64,000 bases of DNA from Teredinibacter purpureus (GCF_014217335.1 NZ_CP060092.1:2931501-2995500); one strand, 5' to 3'; shown: positions 46,111-55,229, numbered from the stretch's first letter. The notes: generated from the sequence alone by a model not told the origin. Numbers and translations are program-made.

Positions 46111-46220
46111 AAAACTGCTCAAATTGACACAGCGGTCTTCGTTCCTTTTTGTGCTTTCTCTGCGCTCATTTTTGCATAAAAATCCACTACAACCGCTGTG
46201 AAATTTAGCAAGGCGTTAGG
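46106..46220 (+). other. attC site 22
   Basis: Left core is weak (TCTAAAAAACTGC); right part AATTTAGCAAGGCGTTAGG. The arms CACAGCGGT / ACCGCTGTG pair. Confidence 0.68.
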
Positions 46221-46229
46221 CATACAAAC

Positions 46230-46766
46230 ATGGTTCGAGCCCTTTTAATATCGACTCTACTTATTACGCTAGTTGGATGCGGTCCGGCAGTATTTCGAGA
46301 GGAAATATTTTATATAGAGAATGGACTAATTCATAAGGAGGATAAATCTTCGGTGTGGCTGTATATCTCATCCACGGTGAAATCGAAAGATATCTTTCCA
46401 GTGTATTACTCTTCTTCGAAGTCGGGACCATATTCAGTGTACTTTAGAGCTACGTCAAATCTAGATGGGTACGATTCAATTTATCTAACTAATGTTGTAG
46501 TTCGTGTGGCTGGCGAAAGCGAGAAAACGGTTCTGAACGAGAAAGTAGTGAAAAGGTTTAGTCCGCTTCCTGACCACAGTTACTCAGATATAAGCATTCA
46601 ATTGCCTTTGGACAACATATTAACGTTTGCAGAGGGTAAGAAGGTAGAGGTTTGTATCAAGTATGGCTATAACGATTCAAGTGTAGAGTCAGAGCATTGT
46701 TCTGTTTTCTACGGTAAAAAGAGTAATAAAACAATGTCAAATTTTGACGTATATCTGAGCGTATAA
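46230..46766 (+). CDS. Cassette: lipoprotein
   Basis: A 178-residue protein with lipobox LVGC at residues 14-17, so the mature protein should be lipidated. The rest is beta-rich without a recognised domain. Its attC is replaced by an IS30 fragment. Confidence 0.65.
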   Translation: MVRALLISTLLITLVGCGPAVFREEIFYIENGLIHKEDKSSVWLYISSTVKSKDIFPVYYSSSKSGPYSVYFRATSNLDGYDSIYLTNVVVRVAGESEKTVLNEKVVKRFSPLPDHSYSDISIQLPLDNILTFAEGKKVEVCIKYGYNDSSVESEHCSVFYGKKSNKTMSNFDVYLSV

Positions 46767-46771
46767 AATTC

Positions 46772-46898
46772 CCCAGGTTATCAACTGAAGTGCAATGAAA
46801 GTGATTAACGAACATAGACTGCCTCCGGTGTTTCCATATTTAAACATTTTCTAGGCCGTCGGTTAAGTTTCATTGCAATTTTATCGCAATCCTTTTGA
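46772..46898 (-). mobile_element. IS30-family fragment
   Basis: 127 bp identical (one substitution) to the left end of IS30 copies 1-3, cut at CCTTTTGA by the short repeat at 46898. It follows a cassette gene by 5 bp, as expected if it had inserted at the now lost attC. Confidence 0.9.
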
Positions 46899-47149
46899 AA
46901 AATAATCGGACACCCATGTTAAAGCCCGGAAATTCGTCCCTCCCCGGAAATTCGCTGAATCAGGCGTGAGTTTAAGCCGTCTAGTTTCTAGTAAACTGCA
47001 CTAAAGCATGTAACGAAACGGATAAGGATAATTGACGGCTGCGCGCCATTTATCCTTATTCGTTGGCCAAACTAGCTGTCGCCAAGCGCTGGCCGTAACT
47101 GTTATTTAATAAAAGGCTCTTATTAGGAAGAGCCTCACTGGTATAGGTG
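46898..47149. other. Non-genic junction with a long hairpin
   Basis: Starts with the short ATAATCGGACACCC repeat. At 47011-47064 a hairpin pairs AACGAA and ATAAGGATAA with TTATCCTTAT and TTCGTT, leaving an ACGG bulge. Cores TGTAAC...CGTTGG make it attC-like but unlike the other sites. No gene seen. Confidence 0.45.
47107..47135 (-). terminator. Terminator of the S9 peptidase gene
   Basis: Read on the minus strand: AGGCTCTT, loop CCTAAT, AAGAGCCT, then TTTTATT. Confidence 0.82.
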
Positions 47150-49114
47150 TCACTGGACATTTTGTAGGTGTTTCTCCACAAATTCTACGGTTTCTACTAC
47201 TGCCTGAATACGTGTTGCGCCACCTTGAAGGTAATGCCCGTCGTCTTTCAATTTTACTAACCGAGCATCCCCTTTTGCCTTCTTGATAGCCTTGTACATT
47301 AGCTTGGACTGCTCGTATTCGATGACAGTATCATCTTCGCCGTGCAATAGCAGAACCGGTATTTTTATTTTATGCGCTGAATAATATGGCGACAATTCGT
47401 TTAGTGTTTCATTGTTATAATCTCCCGCCAAAATACTCCGATTCCAATAGTCCAATACCCAGCTCTCTTTTCCGTACCGGCGTTCATCTTCTTTTAACAT
47501 TTTGGGTAGATGGCTGACGCCAGCTATTGATACAGCGCATTGGAACAGCTCGGGTGTGGAAGACGCGCCCATTAAAGCGGCATAGCCGCCATAACTGGAA
47601 CCCACAATACAAACACGATCGGGGTCAATATAACCCTTGCGTGCCATTTCGCTCACAGCGTCTTCTAGGTCATCTTGCATTCCCTTGCCCCACTCCCCCC
47701 AGCCAGCCTCATAATGTGCTTGACCAAAGCCGATAGAGCCACGAAATTGTGGTTGAATTACCAGGAAGCCTCGCGAAGCCAGTGCTTGGGCCATAAAGTC
47801 GAACCCGATTACATCTTGGGATGCTGGACCGCCATGGGGTAATACCACGGCGGGAAGCTTTTTTATGTTCGCCAATTTGGATTTAGGTAAGGTGATTAGT
47901 GTCGGGATTTTTAAACCATCTCGCGCTTTAATTTTGGTTGCTGCAATGGGATTGATTTCTGCCTGATCAATATCAAGCCGAGAAGAGATGATAAATGATG
48001 GTTTTTTTCCTTCAGTAAACAGAAAGTAGTCGCCAGCATATAGCGTGCCTTCAACCCGAACAACAATGTGTTTCCAGTCATCTGTCCAGTCACTCAAGTA
48101 AACGGAGTGCCCTTCAAATTTCGCTAATATCGCCTGTATCCTCTCATGTCGATTGTGATCCAAGATCTGATAGTCTGGGGTGAAGCCCGCATACTCTAAG
48201 CCAACAACAACACCCTGATTATTCAAAATTAGGCCGGTTGTATCCTTGCTCTCAGTGAGTGCCACAAACGGTTTGACACTTCCGTCTGTTAATGAAAGCT
48301 CTAAATATTCCTGACCGTCGTCACTGCGCGAAAATACTAACGCAGAAAAATCGGCATTAAGGCCTTTAAAGGTGTGCGTCAAAATGGTTGACTCATAGCT
48401 GTACAGCACGTTCCAGCGCTTTCCGTCGAATGCTTCAATGCTGTGCTCATTCTTTGTATTATTTACCTGTTCTCGCGCTAAAATATTTCCTTTATTATCC
48501 ATAAAGTAGTTACGCGTATGTCTTGTTCCCTTACTTGCAATGAAGGGCGCTCGCTTTCCGTTAATTCTCACCTTTAACAGCGAGTAGTCCGGCGCGGAAT
48601 CAAGATTGTGCTCTGAAACGAATGCGGGCATGTACAAAATTTGACCGTCAGGCGACTTACCCACCACTCTGCCCATTCCCGTTTGACCGATTGTTATGGT
48701 TCTGGTGCCCCTAATAGTTTCCCCGAGGCTTATCAATTGCTCGAGTTTATTGTTCTTAAAGTCAAAGCTATAGGCGGTGCTAGCGTTAAAGCCATAGTCG
48801 TAACGTCGCCAGTCCACATGACTTGAACTAATAATAATTAGATATTCGTTATTCGAAAAATAAATTCCCCGTGGGTTCATTTCGTTAACGACTATAGCGG
48901 CGACTCTTACTTTATCCTTGAGTGAATAAACAATAATATAATCTTCTTCGTCGGACTCCGTTCGCCGATAGGCAATTAGCTCACCATTAGGCGAAATACT
49001 AACATCGCTTACCTGTTCTTGTTTTCCATAGGTTTCAAGAGTGGGAGCTCCAAATGCCAAAGAAATGCTTCCAAACAATAGCCCCATGAGTATTATTTTT
49101 ATATGGCGTTTCAT
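47150..49114 (-). CDS. S9 family prolyl-oligopeptidase-type serine peptidase
   Basis: A 654-residue exported peptidase (signal peptide MKRHIKIILMGLLFGSISLAFG). The N-terminal ~390 residues are a beta-propeller (VSDVSISPNGELIAYRR and later repeats). The C-terminal alpha/beta hydrolase has LPHGGPASQD, nucleophile elbow VGSSYGGYAALMG, LLHGEDDTVI (Asp) and LKDDGHYL (His). This is the dipeptidyl/acylaminoacyl-peptidase layout. It lies on the minus strand with its own terminator and no proper attC, so it appears to be a resident chromosomal gene between two cassette blocks. Confidence 0.9.
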   Translation of the reverse strand: MKRHIKIILMGLLFGSISLAFGAPTLETYGKQEQVSDVSISPNGELIAYRRTESDEEDYIIVYSLKDKVRVAAIVVNEMNPRGIYFSNNEYLIIISSSHVDWRRYDYGFNASTAYSFDFKNNKLEQLISLGETIRGTRTITIGQTGMGRVVGKSPDGQILYMPAFVSEHNLDSAPDYSLLKVRINGKRAPFIASKGTRHTRNYFMDNKGNILAREQVNNTKNEHSIEAFDGKRWNVLYSYESTILTHTFKGLNADFSALVFSRSDDGQEYLELSLTDGSVKPFVALTESKDTTGLILNNQGVVVGLEYAGFTPDYQILDHNRHERIQAILAKFEGHSVYLSDWTDDWKHIVVRVEGTLYAGDYFLFTEGKKPSFIISSRLDIDQAEINPIAATKIKARDGLKIPTLITLPKSKLANIKKLPAVVLPHGGPASQDVIGFDFMAQALASRGFLVIQPQFRGSIGFGQAHYEAGWGEWGKGMQDDLEDAVSEMARKGYIDPDRVCIVGSSYGGYAALMGASSTPELFQCAVSIAGVSHLPKMLKEDERRYGKESWVLDYWNRSILAGDYNNETLNELSPYYSAHKIKIPVLLLHGEDDTVIEYEQSKLMYKAIKKAKGDARLVKLKDDGHYLQGGATRIQAVVETVEFVEKHLQNVQ

Positions 49115-49659
49115 TACTCGATCCTTGTTTTAAATCTCAACCTGAACATACATCTACCAACCAATAACCTAGACGTGCTGCACAATGAGTGTGAATTCGT
49201 TACAATCAGCAATGTAACATTCCAGTGTAATCACTTCAATAAACCAGGTGTTTAATGCGATGTTAGCGATTCGCTCGGATGCCCGCTCAGCATGGGTGTC
49301 AGTGCAATAAAAATAATCGGATACAAAAATAATCGGACACCCATATTAACGAAAGGAATGAGATGGCCACATTAAGGAATAATTGGCGCACCATACCTTC
49401 GGTTATGAATAATGTGTTTGATAGGCGTCAAAATTTAAGTGAGTGCCGGAAGGTCTAATGGGTTTAATACTTAAGGTGGTAGTGGTGTGGTTTTTACCAC
49501 CTGTTGTAGTTAGGGCTAAGATCATTTTTAGTGTGCGACGATTACGTGTCTAGATTTAGATATGTATGTATAGGTGTTGTTGAAAACGGTCTTGTAGACG
49601 ATGAATAAACTGTTAAATACTACGGGCTTCGACTCAATGAGTGAAGATTACGCACCTTA
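49115..49659. other. Non-genic region with repeat X, copy d
   Basis: Holds the S9 gene promoter region, two tandem partial or complete short repeats (49308 and 49325), repeat X, and the block at 49552-49612 that matches 18348-18420. No intact gene. Confidence 0.5.
49325..49535 (+). repeat. Dispersed repeat X, copy d
   Basis: The longest copy: short ATAATCGGACACCC end, the 31-codon MATLRNNWR ORF with a few substitutions, and the GGTGGTAGTGG...TTGTAGTTAGGG tail shared with the copy at 17955. Confidence 0.6.
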
Positions 49660-50030
49660 CATAATGATTATATTTTTTTGTTCTCTTTGGAGCGGGTTGG
49701 TTCTGTGTTACCCGAGTACTTAAGAATATGGCAAATATGGAGGGCCCGGTATTAGATAATGTTGGGTCTGTGGTGAGCTCTACTGGATGGGACGTGGAAA
49801 TGTCAATGGCGTGGAGATGCGAAATTGTATAAGGCTTGTCACATATGAAGACGGTTATCTTTTGGAAACAAAGAAGATGTTCGGTGCGGTAAGCGTTGGT
49901 TGCCTAGGGCTAAATTGGTCTTAGTTAAGGAAACGGCTAGAACGTTTTTTAAAGACAGAAATGTTAGTGTAGTATCTGGAGATGATTCAATATTGTTGTA
50001 CCGTAAGCTGATCGAGGCAGTGGTCATTTA
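49660..50030 (+). pseudogene. Decayed cassette gene
   Basis: Protein-like segments lie in different frames: MIIFFCSLWSGLVLCYPS (signal-peptide-like), MEGPVLDNVGSVVSSTGWDV, MRNCIRLVTYEDGYLLETKKM and VKETARTFFKDRNVSVVSG...IEAVVI-stop. Several frameshifts and a stop separate them. The final TAA is the left core of attC 23. Confidence 0.5.
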
Positions 50031-50138
50031 ACAAAAATCTGCACCTGAAAATTTTTTCTACGCTCAATTGTGTATGTCGCGTAGCTCCATTTTACACAAT
50101 TTCTCTCCGCAAAAAGCGCAGGTTTTCTTGGCGCTAGG
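50027..50138 (+). other. attC site 23
   Basis: TTTAACAAAAATCTGCACCTG...GCGCAGGTTTTCTTGGCGCTAGG. The right core has GCTAGG instead of GTTAGG, which may impair recombination. Confidence 0.75.
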
Positions 50139-50157
50139 AAAAAATTTAGGGTCAAGC

Positions 50158-50802
50158 ATGGATAAAGGTTACCTTTTGAATATGGTTAAGTTCCTTCTTC
50201 CTACCGATCAATAAGAAGATACTCGTGAAATAAGTGTATTAGGCTTGGAAAATTTAGGTTTATCAATGCCTGTAATGCTTTCTTATAAGCAAATAAATGA
50301 CGTCGCCAAACCAGAATATGCTCAAGATCAAGTTGACGAGGCATTTTTCTCATTTTTTACAGATAACGACTCTGAAACACTTAAAGACCTTATGTTTAAT
50401 AATGCCTTAAATGACTTTGATATTGCCCCATGGGAAAAAATGATAGAGGAGTGTTACGAGTCATTTTTTAATAAAAGGTATTTAGTTGTTGTTCCAACCT
50501 TGATAACTGTCATTGAAGGCTATCTATCATTAAAGATTGGTACATTTAACACAACAAATGTACGCATGATCACTCCCACAGAAACTAAGGCGCAAGAAGC
50601 CCATTTGCACAGGCGAGATAAAACAACTTGGCTATCAGTTCCTGAGATTGTTGACGCGCTTTATCAGAAAAGTGATTTAACAGGGAATGAGCCTAGCAAA
50701 CTGAATAGGCATTGGATTTTACATGGGCGTAGCACACCGTTAGAAGCCAAAACAGACTCAGCTAAATTATTCATCCTACTTGGGTCTCGGGCAATTGCCT
50801 AA
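50158..50802 (+). pseudogene. Cassette: HEPN-like (NRHxxxHG) protein with early stop
   Basis: The natural start appears to be the ATG at 50158 (AGGG upstream), but codon 19 is TAA (50212), where CAA would fit. The same frame then continues without break for 196 codons, including LNRHWILHGRSTPLE near the C-terminus. That NRH-x3-HG signature contains the R-x4-H pattern of HEPN-type proteins. Reinitiation at a TTG at 50245 could give 185 residues. So the gene is either a recent pseudogene or translated from an internal start. Confidence 0.6.
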
Positions 50803-50924
50803 CAAGGCCAAGCACAATCGTGCATTGAAAAAAACGCATTACACTGGACAGCCTACGCTGGCTTCGCCAACTTTACCCCAAAACTCCACTCCCGCAAGGC
50901 GGGCAATTTAAAAAAGCGTTAGGG
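50798..50924 (+). other. attC site 24
   Basis: CCTAACAAGGCCAAGCACAATCG...GGGCAATTTAAAAAAGCGTTAGG. The gene stop TAA lies in the left core. Confidence 0.78.
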
Positions 50925-50929
50925 CAAAC

Positions 50930-51421
50930 ATGAATTTAACGATCATACTGTTCGGGTTACTGTTTCTTGTCGGGTGCATACCTCCTAGTGCGATGCTTAA
51001 AACACAGAATATACAGGCTATAGAAGCTGGTTTTATTGCAGACAGCGAAACAGGAAAAATACTTTCGTCGAATCAAGAGGTTGATTCATTGGCAAGCGGT
51101 GTAGTAAAGACACTTAAGCTAGCAGGATTTAGAAAAACAAACCAAAGTGTTTCTTTTGGGCTTCTTCCGGCAACAGGGCATACTCAAAATTTAGGCTTCT
51201 ATTTAGTTGAAAATGAATATGTACAAGCCTATGTAGAAATATCTAAATCAAGTATCAAAGTTATATTTCGTGAGATGGAGCTGGAGCATGGCGCTAGCAA
51301 CTTTACAACGAGCGAAATAGAGCGGGAAATGGTACGAATTGCTTCTGCAACGGTAAGCCAGTACTTAAAGTCTACAATTGGGAAAAGAAGCATCAGGATT
51401 GTGGTTTACGATAATCCGTAA
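50930..51421 (+). CDS. Cassette: lipoprotein
   Basis: A 163-residue protein with lipobox LVGC (residues 13-16) and a mixed alpha/beta mature domain (SEIEREMVRIASATVSQYLKS). Starts 6 bp after the attC 24 right core. Unknown family. Confidence 0.62.
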   Translation: MNLTIILFGLLFLVGCIPPSAMLKTQNIQAIEAGFIADSETGKILSSNQEVDSLASGVVKTLKLAGFRKTNQSVSFGLLPATGHTQNLGFYLVENEYVQAYVEISKSSIKVIFREMELEHGASNFTTSEIEREMVRIASATVSQYLKSTIGKRSIRIVVYDNP

Positions 51422-51425
51422 AATC

Positions 51426-51542
51426 CCTAACAAAAATCTGCAGCTTATAAATTTTGCTACGCTCGTTTTTGTGTATGTCGCGTGGATCTATTTTATACAA
51501 AAATTCTGCCCGAAAAATTTTCAGGCGAGTACGGCGTTGATT
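51426..51542 (+). other. attC site 25
   Basis: CCTAACAAAAATCTGCAGC...GGCGAGTACGGCGTTGA. Inner stem around CTACGCTCGTTTTTGTGTA. Last recognisable attC of the array. Confidence 0.75.
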
Positions 51543-51565
51543 TCAATCAATAGCGAGTTATATAC

Positions 51566-52150
51566 ATGAAAGTAATGGCATTGTTTCTATTGTTTCTATT
51601 GTTTCTATTTTTTCTCTTGGCTGGGTGTGGGGTTACTTATTCAAAGCTGAATGCGGTTGAAAATGGAAATATAATTACAATTGAAGATACGTATGCATAC
51701 TCTAAGATAATCGGGTTATTCAAAGAGCAGTGGTTTTATGGGGTAGTAAAAGGTGAATACATCGCCTCAGCATATGATAATAAAGGTGTGTATTATTTGG
51801 GTGACCCTCGTGCGGTCATAATTTTGTACGATCATTTTGGCGAAAAATTTCTTAAAACCGGCGTGCTCCCTACCGAAAAAGAAAAAATCGCGTGCTGTCA
51901 CGGCCCATGGTTCAATAACTCTGGTGGTGTTTGGATTCCAAACGATACGAATGTATTGCCTAAGCTGTTCCTAGTAATGTCATCTAAAGGTCAAGGCTTA
52001 AGCGCTCAATCCCAAGATAATATCGCCGCTTTAGGTGCGCCGGTACTACACCTGACAGCGCCCATTGCTAGATCTTTAATGGAAGGGAAGGTTATATTTG
52101 GGCCTGAAATTGACGATGAAAATCTTTTGGGTATGTTAGTGCCTAAATAA
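51566..52150 (+). CDS. Terminal cassette: lipoprotein with repeats in the signal peptide
   Basis: A 194-residue protein with a very hydrophobic signal peptide and lipobox LAGC (residues 18-21). The DNA has three tandem copies of the 9-mer TTGTTTCTA (about 51580-51606), encoding LFLLFLLFL; gain or loss of a unit would change signal length in frame. No attC follows the stop, so it is the last cassette or its attC has been lost. Confidence 0.62.
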   Translation: MKVMALFLLFLLFLFFLLAGCGVTYSKLNAVENGNIITIEDTYAYSKIIGLFKEQWFYGVVKGEYIASAYDNKGVYYLGDPRAVIILYDHFGEKFLKTGVLPTEKEKIACCHGPWFNNSGGVWIPNDTNVLPKLFLVMSSKGQGLSAQSQDNIAALGAPVLHLTAPIARSLMEGKVIFGPEIDDENLLGMLVPK

Positions 52151-52209
52151 TTTAGCAGGTTATTCTACAAGCCACCTGTTACAAATGCGTATCAATATTT
52201 GGGCGGGTA

Positions 52210-52290
52210 TACTTAAGTATATTCGAATACATTGAATTATTTTACAATTCTAAGAGAAGCCACTCCGCAAATGGTTTAGCGCTTAGGTAA
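52210..52290 (+). pseudogene. Remnant of an IS3-family OrfB C-terminus
   Basis: Encodes YLSIFEYIELFYNSKRSHSANGLA, matching the end of the type-1 OrfB (YSSVFEYIELFYNRVRRHSAND) with several changes. The rest of the 52151-52530 gap has no gene. Confidence 0.7.
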
Positions 52291-52530
52291 TACAACCCCG
52301 TTTTCTCTTAACCTTTCTGGTTTAATGGGCCAATTATTTCGCTGGCCCATCATTTCTGCCAATGTCATCACATAATGGCTCGTTGATAATCGTATGGCGG
52401 CTTATACAGCATGCCATTGTGGAATTTACTTTACGCTGATTTACGCAGGGTAGGCGCAGCTGTACGCACCAGTGCTGCTCGTCACCGTCATTTAAATTAA
52501 ATTCCCCACTTTCTTATCAGGATTTTTTCA

Positions 52531-53613
52531 ATGAAGAATAATATTTTTTTTAAAACGCTTATTTTTTTATGTTTTAGCCTCACAATTTCTGGGTTTGTAG
52601 CCGCCGAAACACAGATTATTGGCGGCCAAAATGCAGTAGAAAATGAATTTCCTTGGGTCGCGGCCATTAGAATTAGAAATAATAATAATTGGCAAACCAA
52701 CCATCATTGTGGCGGGGCACTGATTTCAGACAATCTCGTGGTGACCGCGGCACACTGTGTGTATGGTCGCAATGCTTCAAGTTTTCAAGTGGTGCTAGGC
52801 GAGCACCAGCGTTCGAATAACTCAGGTGATGAGCAGGTTTTTAACGTTAGGCGCATGCACCGGCATCCGAACTATAACCATAATAATGCTACTTATGATT
52901 TAGCCGTGATTGAGCTAGATGGTAACGCAACAATTGTTCCGGGTGTGGTTGAAATTGCCTCAATAGGCAATGGCCCTGCAGAGGATGATCTAGTGACTAT
53001 TATGGGGTGGGGGCTTACGTCAAACCTTAATATTGCAGGCCAAGTTGCTAGTAATATTTTACAAACAGGTGAAGTTACCGTGCTAGGGTGGGACGCATGC
53101 ACTAATTTACGCAATATTCACAATAGAGGAAGGCAAACATTCTGCGGCCAATCGGACTTCACTAATACCTGTTATGGCGATAGTGGTAGCCCTGTAATGC
53201 GTTTAAACACGAACGAAATCGAAGGTTTAGTCAGCGGTGGAAGTGCAGGCTGTACAGCAGACTACGCGTTCTATACAGATTTTGGTAATAGTTGGTACTG
53301 GTTGCAGGCGTGGGTGGATTTTCATGAAGATCAACATACAGCGTCTATCTCCTGCTATACGGCTGGTAATGCCGCAACGTCTTGTAGTAATTCCGGAAGT
53401 TATTTGCGTGGAATGAGCTACTACTGGACCAGTTCTCGCTACGGCATGCCCGTGGTTTACCCTAGTTATGGTAGCTTTCCTTATACTACTGATAACAGCC
53501 GAATTATTTTTACACACTCGGGATATAGCAGCTGCCCTAGCGGTACCCGTATTTCACTCACGACTTCTTTTTATGGTTACCCTGTTGGTAGTGATAGTTT
53601 TACTTGCCGTTAA
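52531..53613 (+). CDS. Secreted chymotrypsin-like serine protease (S1)
   Basis: A 360-residue exported protease. Signal peptide of about 25 residues, then activation-type N-terminus IIGG (29-32). The catalytic triad is in TAAHC (H75), TYDLAVI (D123) and CYGDSGSP (S218). The S1-pocket position corresponding to trypsin Asp189 is Asn212 (NTCYGDS), so trypsin-like Arg/Lys preference is not expected. GDSGSP replaces the usual GDSGGP. About 90 extra C-terminal residues, Ser/Tyr-rich with paired Cys, form an unrecognised domain. AGGA lies 8 nt before the ATG. Confidence 0.88.
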   Translation: MKNNIFFKTLIFLCFSLTISGFVAAETQIIGGQNAVENEFPWVAAIRIRNNNNWQTNHHCGGALISDNLVVTAAHCVYGRNASSFQVVLGEHQRSNNSGDEQVFNVRRMHRHPNYNHNNATYDLAVIELDGNATIVPGVVEIASIGNGPAEDDLVTIMGWGLTSNLNIAGQVASNILQTGEVTVLGWDACTNLRNIHNRGRQTFCGQSDFTNTCYGDSGSPVMRLNTNEIEGLVSGGSAGCTADYAFYTDFGNSWYWLQAWVDFHEDQHTASISCYTAGNAATSCSNSGSYLRGMSYYWTSSRYGMPVVYPSYGSFPYTTDNSRIIFTHSGYSSCPSGTRISLTTSFYGYPVGSDSFTCR

Positions 53614-54383
53614 ATTTTACGGTTCTAGTGTTGCGTGGTGAATTAAGGGGTTCGTGTCCATTGATTCGCCCTGGCTGGCCGATATAGCAACTATGTCCTT
53701 CAGTTAGTGCTTCATTGCTCTCTACCCTATGGCCTTCGTTCATCACGTTGGCTGTAGGGCTTGCTTAAAACACAACTGGCCGGCAGTTTTTGATAGGGTA
53801 GAACAGGTTTACCCTTCAATGCTGAAGCGCTTCTCTTCCATATTCGCCATTATCACGGCTTCCACGTTGAACCACCAAAGTCTTCTGGGTGGGGGATATT
53901 GATACGTTTATATTCACCGCCCTTAATATATAGCCCCTTGTCTTTGGAGGGTTGTGGGAGTTGCTGTCAATGGCAACTCAATCATTGCAAAGCTTTGGGG
54001 TTGAGAGCCATTACATGGTGAATATAGGGGGGCTTCTTTATTTGAAATATTATTTCCTTCGAATTCCAAACAATACTCACCATGTGAATAACCGGCTGCT
54101 ACCATGCCCGCCCTCAAGGTTACCTTTCCGAAAAACCTTATAATTACAGGGAAATTAGTGTTTGATATTGTGGTTAAGGAGGCCCACAGAATAGTGCTTA
54201 CGTTAGGTTTTTCACGGATATGCCGCACGTATTCTATGTGTGAGCAAAGCGAAGGAGAGCTTGCATTAAAGCCGTATTTTTTGCAAAGTTATGGTCAGCA
54301 CTGGCTTAGTGATTTGTCTGCCTATTCGCGCTAGGTAACGCAAACAAGGTAGTGGGTATATACAAAGCTAAAGGAAAATATTA
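53614..54383. other. Gap with possible gene remnants
   Basis: 770 bp with no convincing gene. Minus strand 53853-53945 reads GGEYKRINIPHPEDFGGSTW before a stop, which looks like a C-terminal gene remnant of unknown family. A 76-codon plus ORF (54104-54334) has no support. Confidence 0.35.
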
Positions 54384-55229
54384 ATGCCGTACGAAGAGTG
54401 GAAAATAGATTCAAGTAATAGGGTGACGGGTAACATTACAACAGCGGTTACCTTCGATGGTGATGTTTCGAATATTGGTGGCCTACCGAGAATTGGTGGC
54501 GCAAAAGTGACTCGACACCATATTATTGATATTCGAACAATACAAGATGTTTGGAATCAAGCGTGTGAGCTTGAGGATGACCGTGTGATTGTAGCTTTAT
54601 GCGATTGGGCTGCGTGCCCTGTGCGTCAGTTTAATCTTTTATTCGGTAATAAATCGGTTAAACCGATGCGGTTAATTCAGGGGATTTGCTGGAATCCTTT
54701 CAATATTGTGGTTGGCCCTGGTTCAACGGTTCGTGTTGGCAACCCCGGTGAGCGCGAATTTGATTATATTGCTTTTGTCGATCAGCGAGACCTTCATGTA
54801 GCGGAGCAAGAGTTTAATTCCCACCTAAAGCGGCTTAGAAGTATAGAGCTATACATGAAAAAATATTGCGACTTGGAAGTGCCCTTGAGTTTGGGTGGGA
54901 GTATACGCGTGCTCGATTCGGACACGGAAATAAGTGTTGATGATCATCTGTATGAACGCGACTTGGCCGTTAATAATGCGACTGTGAATAGCCTTGTTTC
55001 GCTCTTGTCGTCTGACAGACCTACGTCCTACCCCGCATTATTTACAGCGCTTCGAAGCAGGGTTAATCCAGCGATGGCGGAAGTTAACTCTACCAATGAC
55101 TTAAAGCGGCCTGATAAAGCGTCAGTTTTCTCATTGGCTTTTATTCCCGGTAGTTTGATAGACCCGCGTCTTTGGTCTGATGATCAATTATCCAGTAATG
55201 CCCAATTTTCTGGGCCAGCTACCTATTAA
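54384..55229 (+). CDS. Hypothetical protein
   Basis: A 281-residue protein without signal peptide. AAGGA precedes the ATG. GGAKVTRHHIIDIRTIQDVWNQACE near residues 38-62 is slightly reminiscent of His-rich HNH-type motifs, but the remaining nuclease pattern is not evident. The central part (VVGPGSTVRVGNPGEREFDYIAF) is followed by a helical stretch (EFNSHLKRLRSIELYMKKYCDL). I do not recognise the family. It lies between the protease and the kinase gene. Confidence 0.6.
   Translation: MPYEEWKIDSSNRVTGNITTAVTFDGDVSNIGGLPRIGGAKVTRHHIIDIRTIQDVWNQACELEDDRVIVALCDWAACPVRQFNLLFGNKSVKPMRLIQGICWNPFNIVVGPGSTVRVGNPGEREFDYIAFVDQRDLHVAEQEFNSHLKRLRSIELYMKKYCDLEVPLSLGGSIRVLDSDTEISVDDHLYERDLAVNNATVNSLVSLLSSDRPTSYPALFTALRSRVNPAMAEVNSTNDLKRPDKASVFSLAFIPGSLIDPRLWSDDQLSSNAQFSGPATY

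Larger units (their letters stand above)
18420..51542 (+). other. Integron cassette array without integrase (CALIN)
   Basis: About 25 attC sites separate small plus-strand genes. Each attC starts with a left core TAAC(A/G)A, contains imperfectly paired arms and ends with a right core GTTRRRY-like sequence, usually GGCGTTA. Cassette ORFs run left to right, and many stop codons are the TAA of the left core. No IntI-like tyrosine recombinase is encoded on either flank in this window. The array is interrupted by insertion sequences, two group II introns and, at 47-49 kb, an S9 peptidase gene. Confidence 0.9.

Noticed and set aside
18815..51542. attC repeats considered as a CRISPR array
   Set aside because: Spacing is gene-sized, the sites vary in length and sequence between conserved cores, and they fold as attC sites.
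53923..54228. 101-codon minus-strand ORF in the gap after the protease
   Set aside because: No Shine-Dalgarno or family pattern; overlaps an equally unsupported plus ORF.
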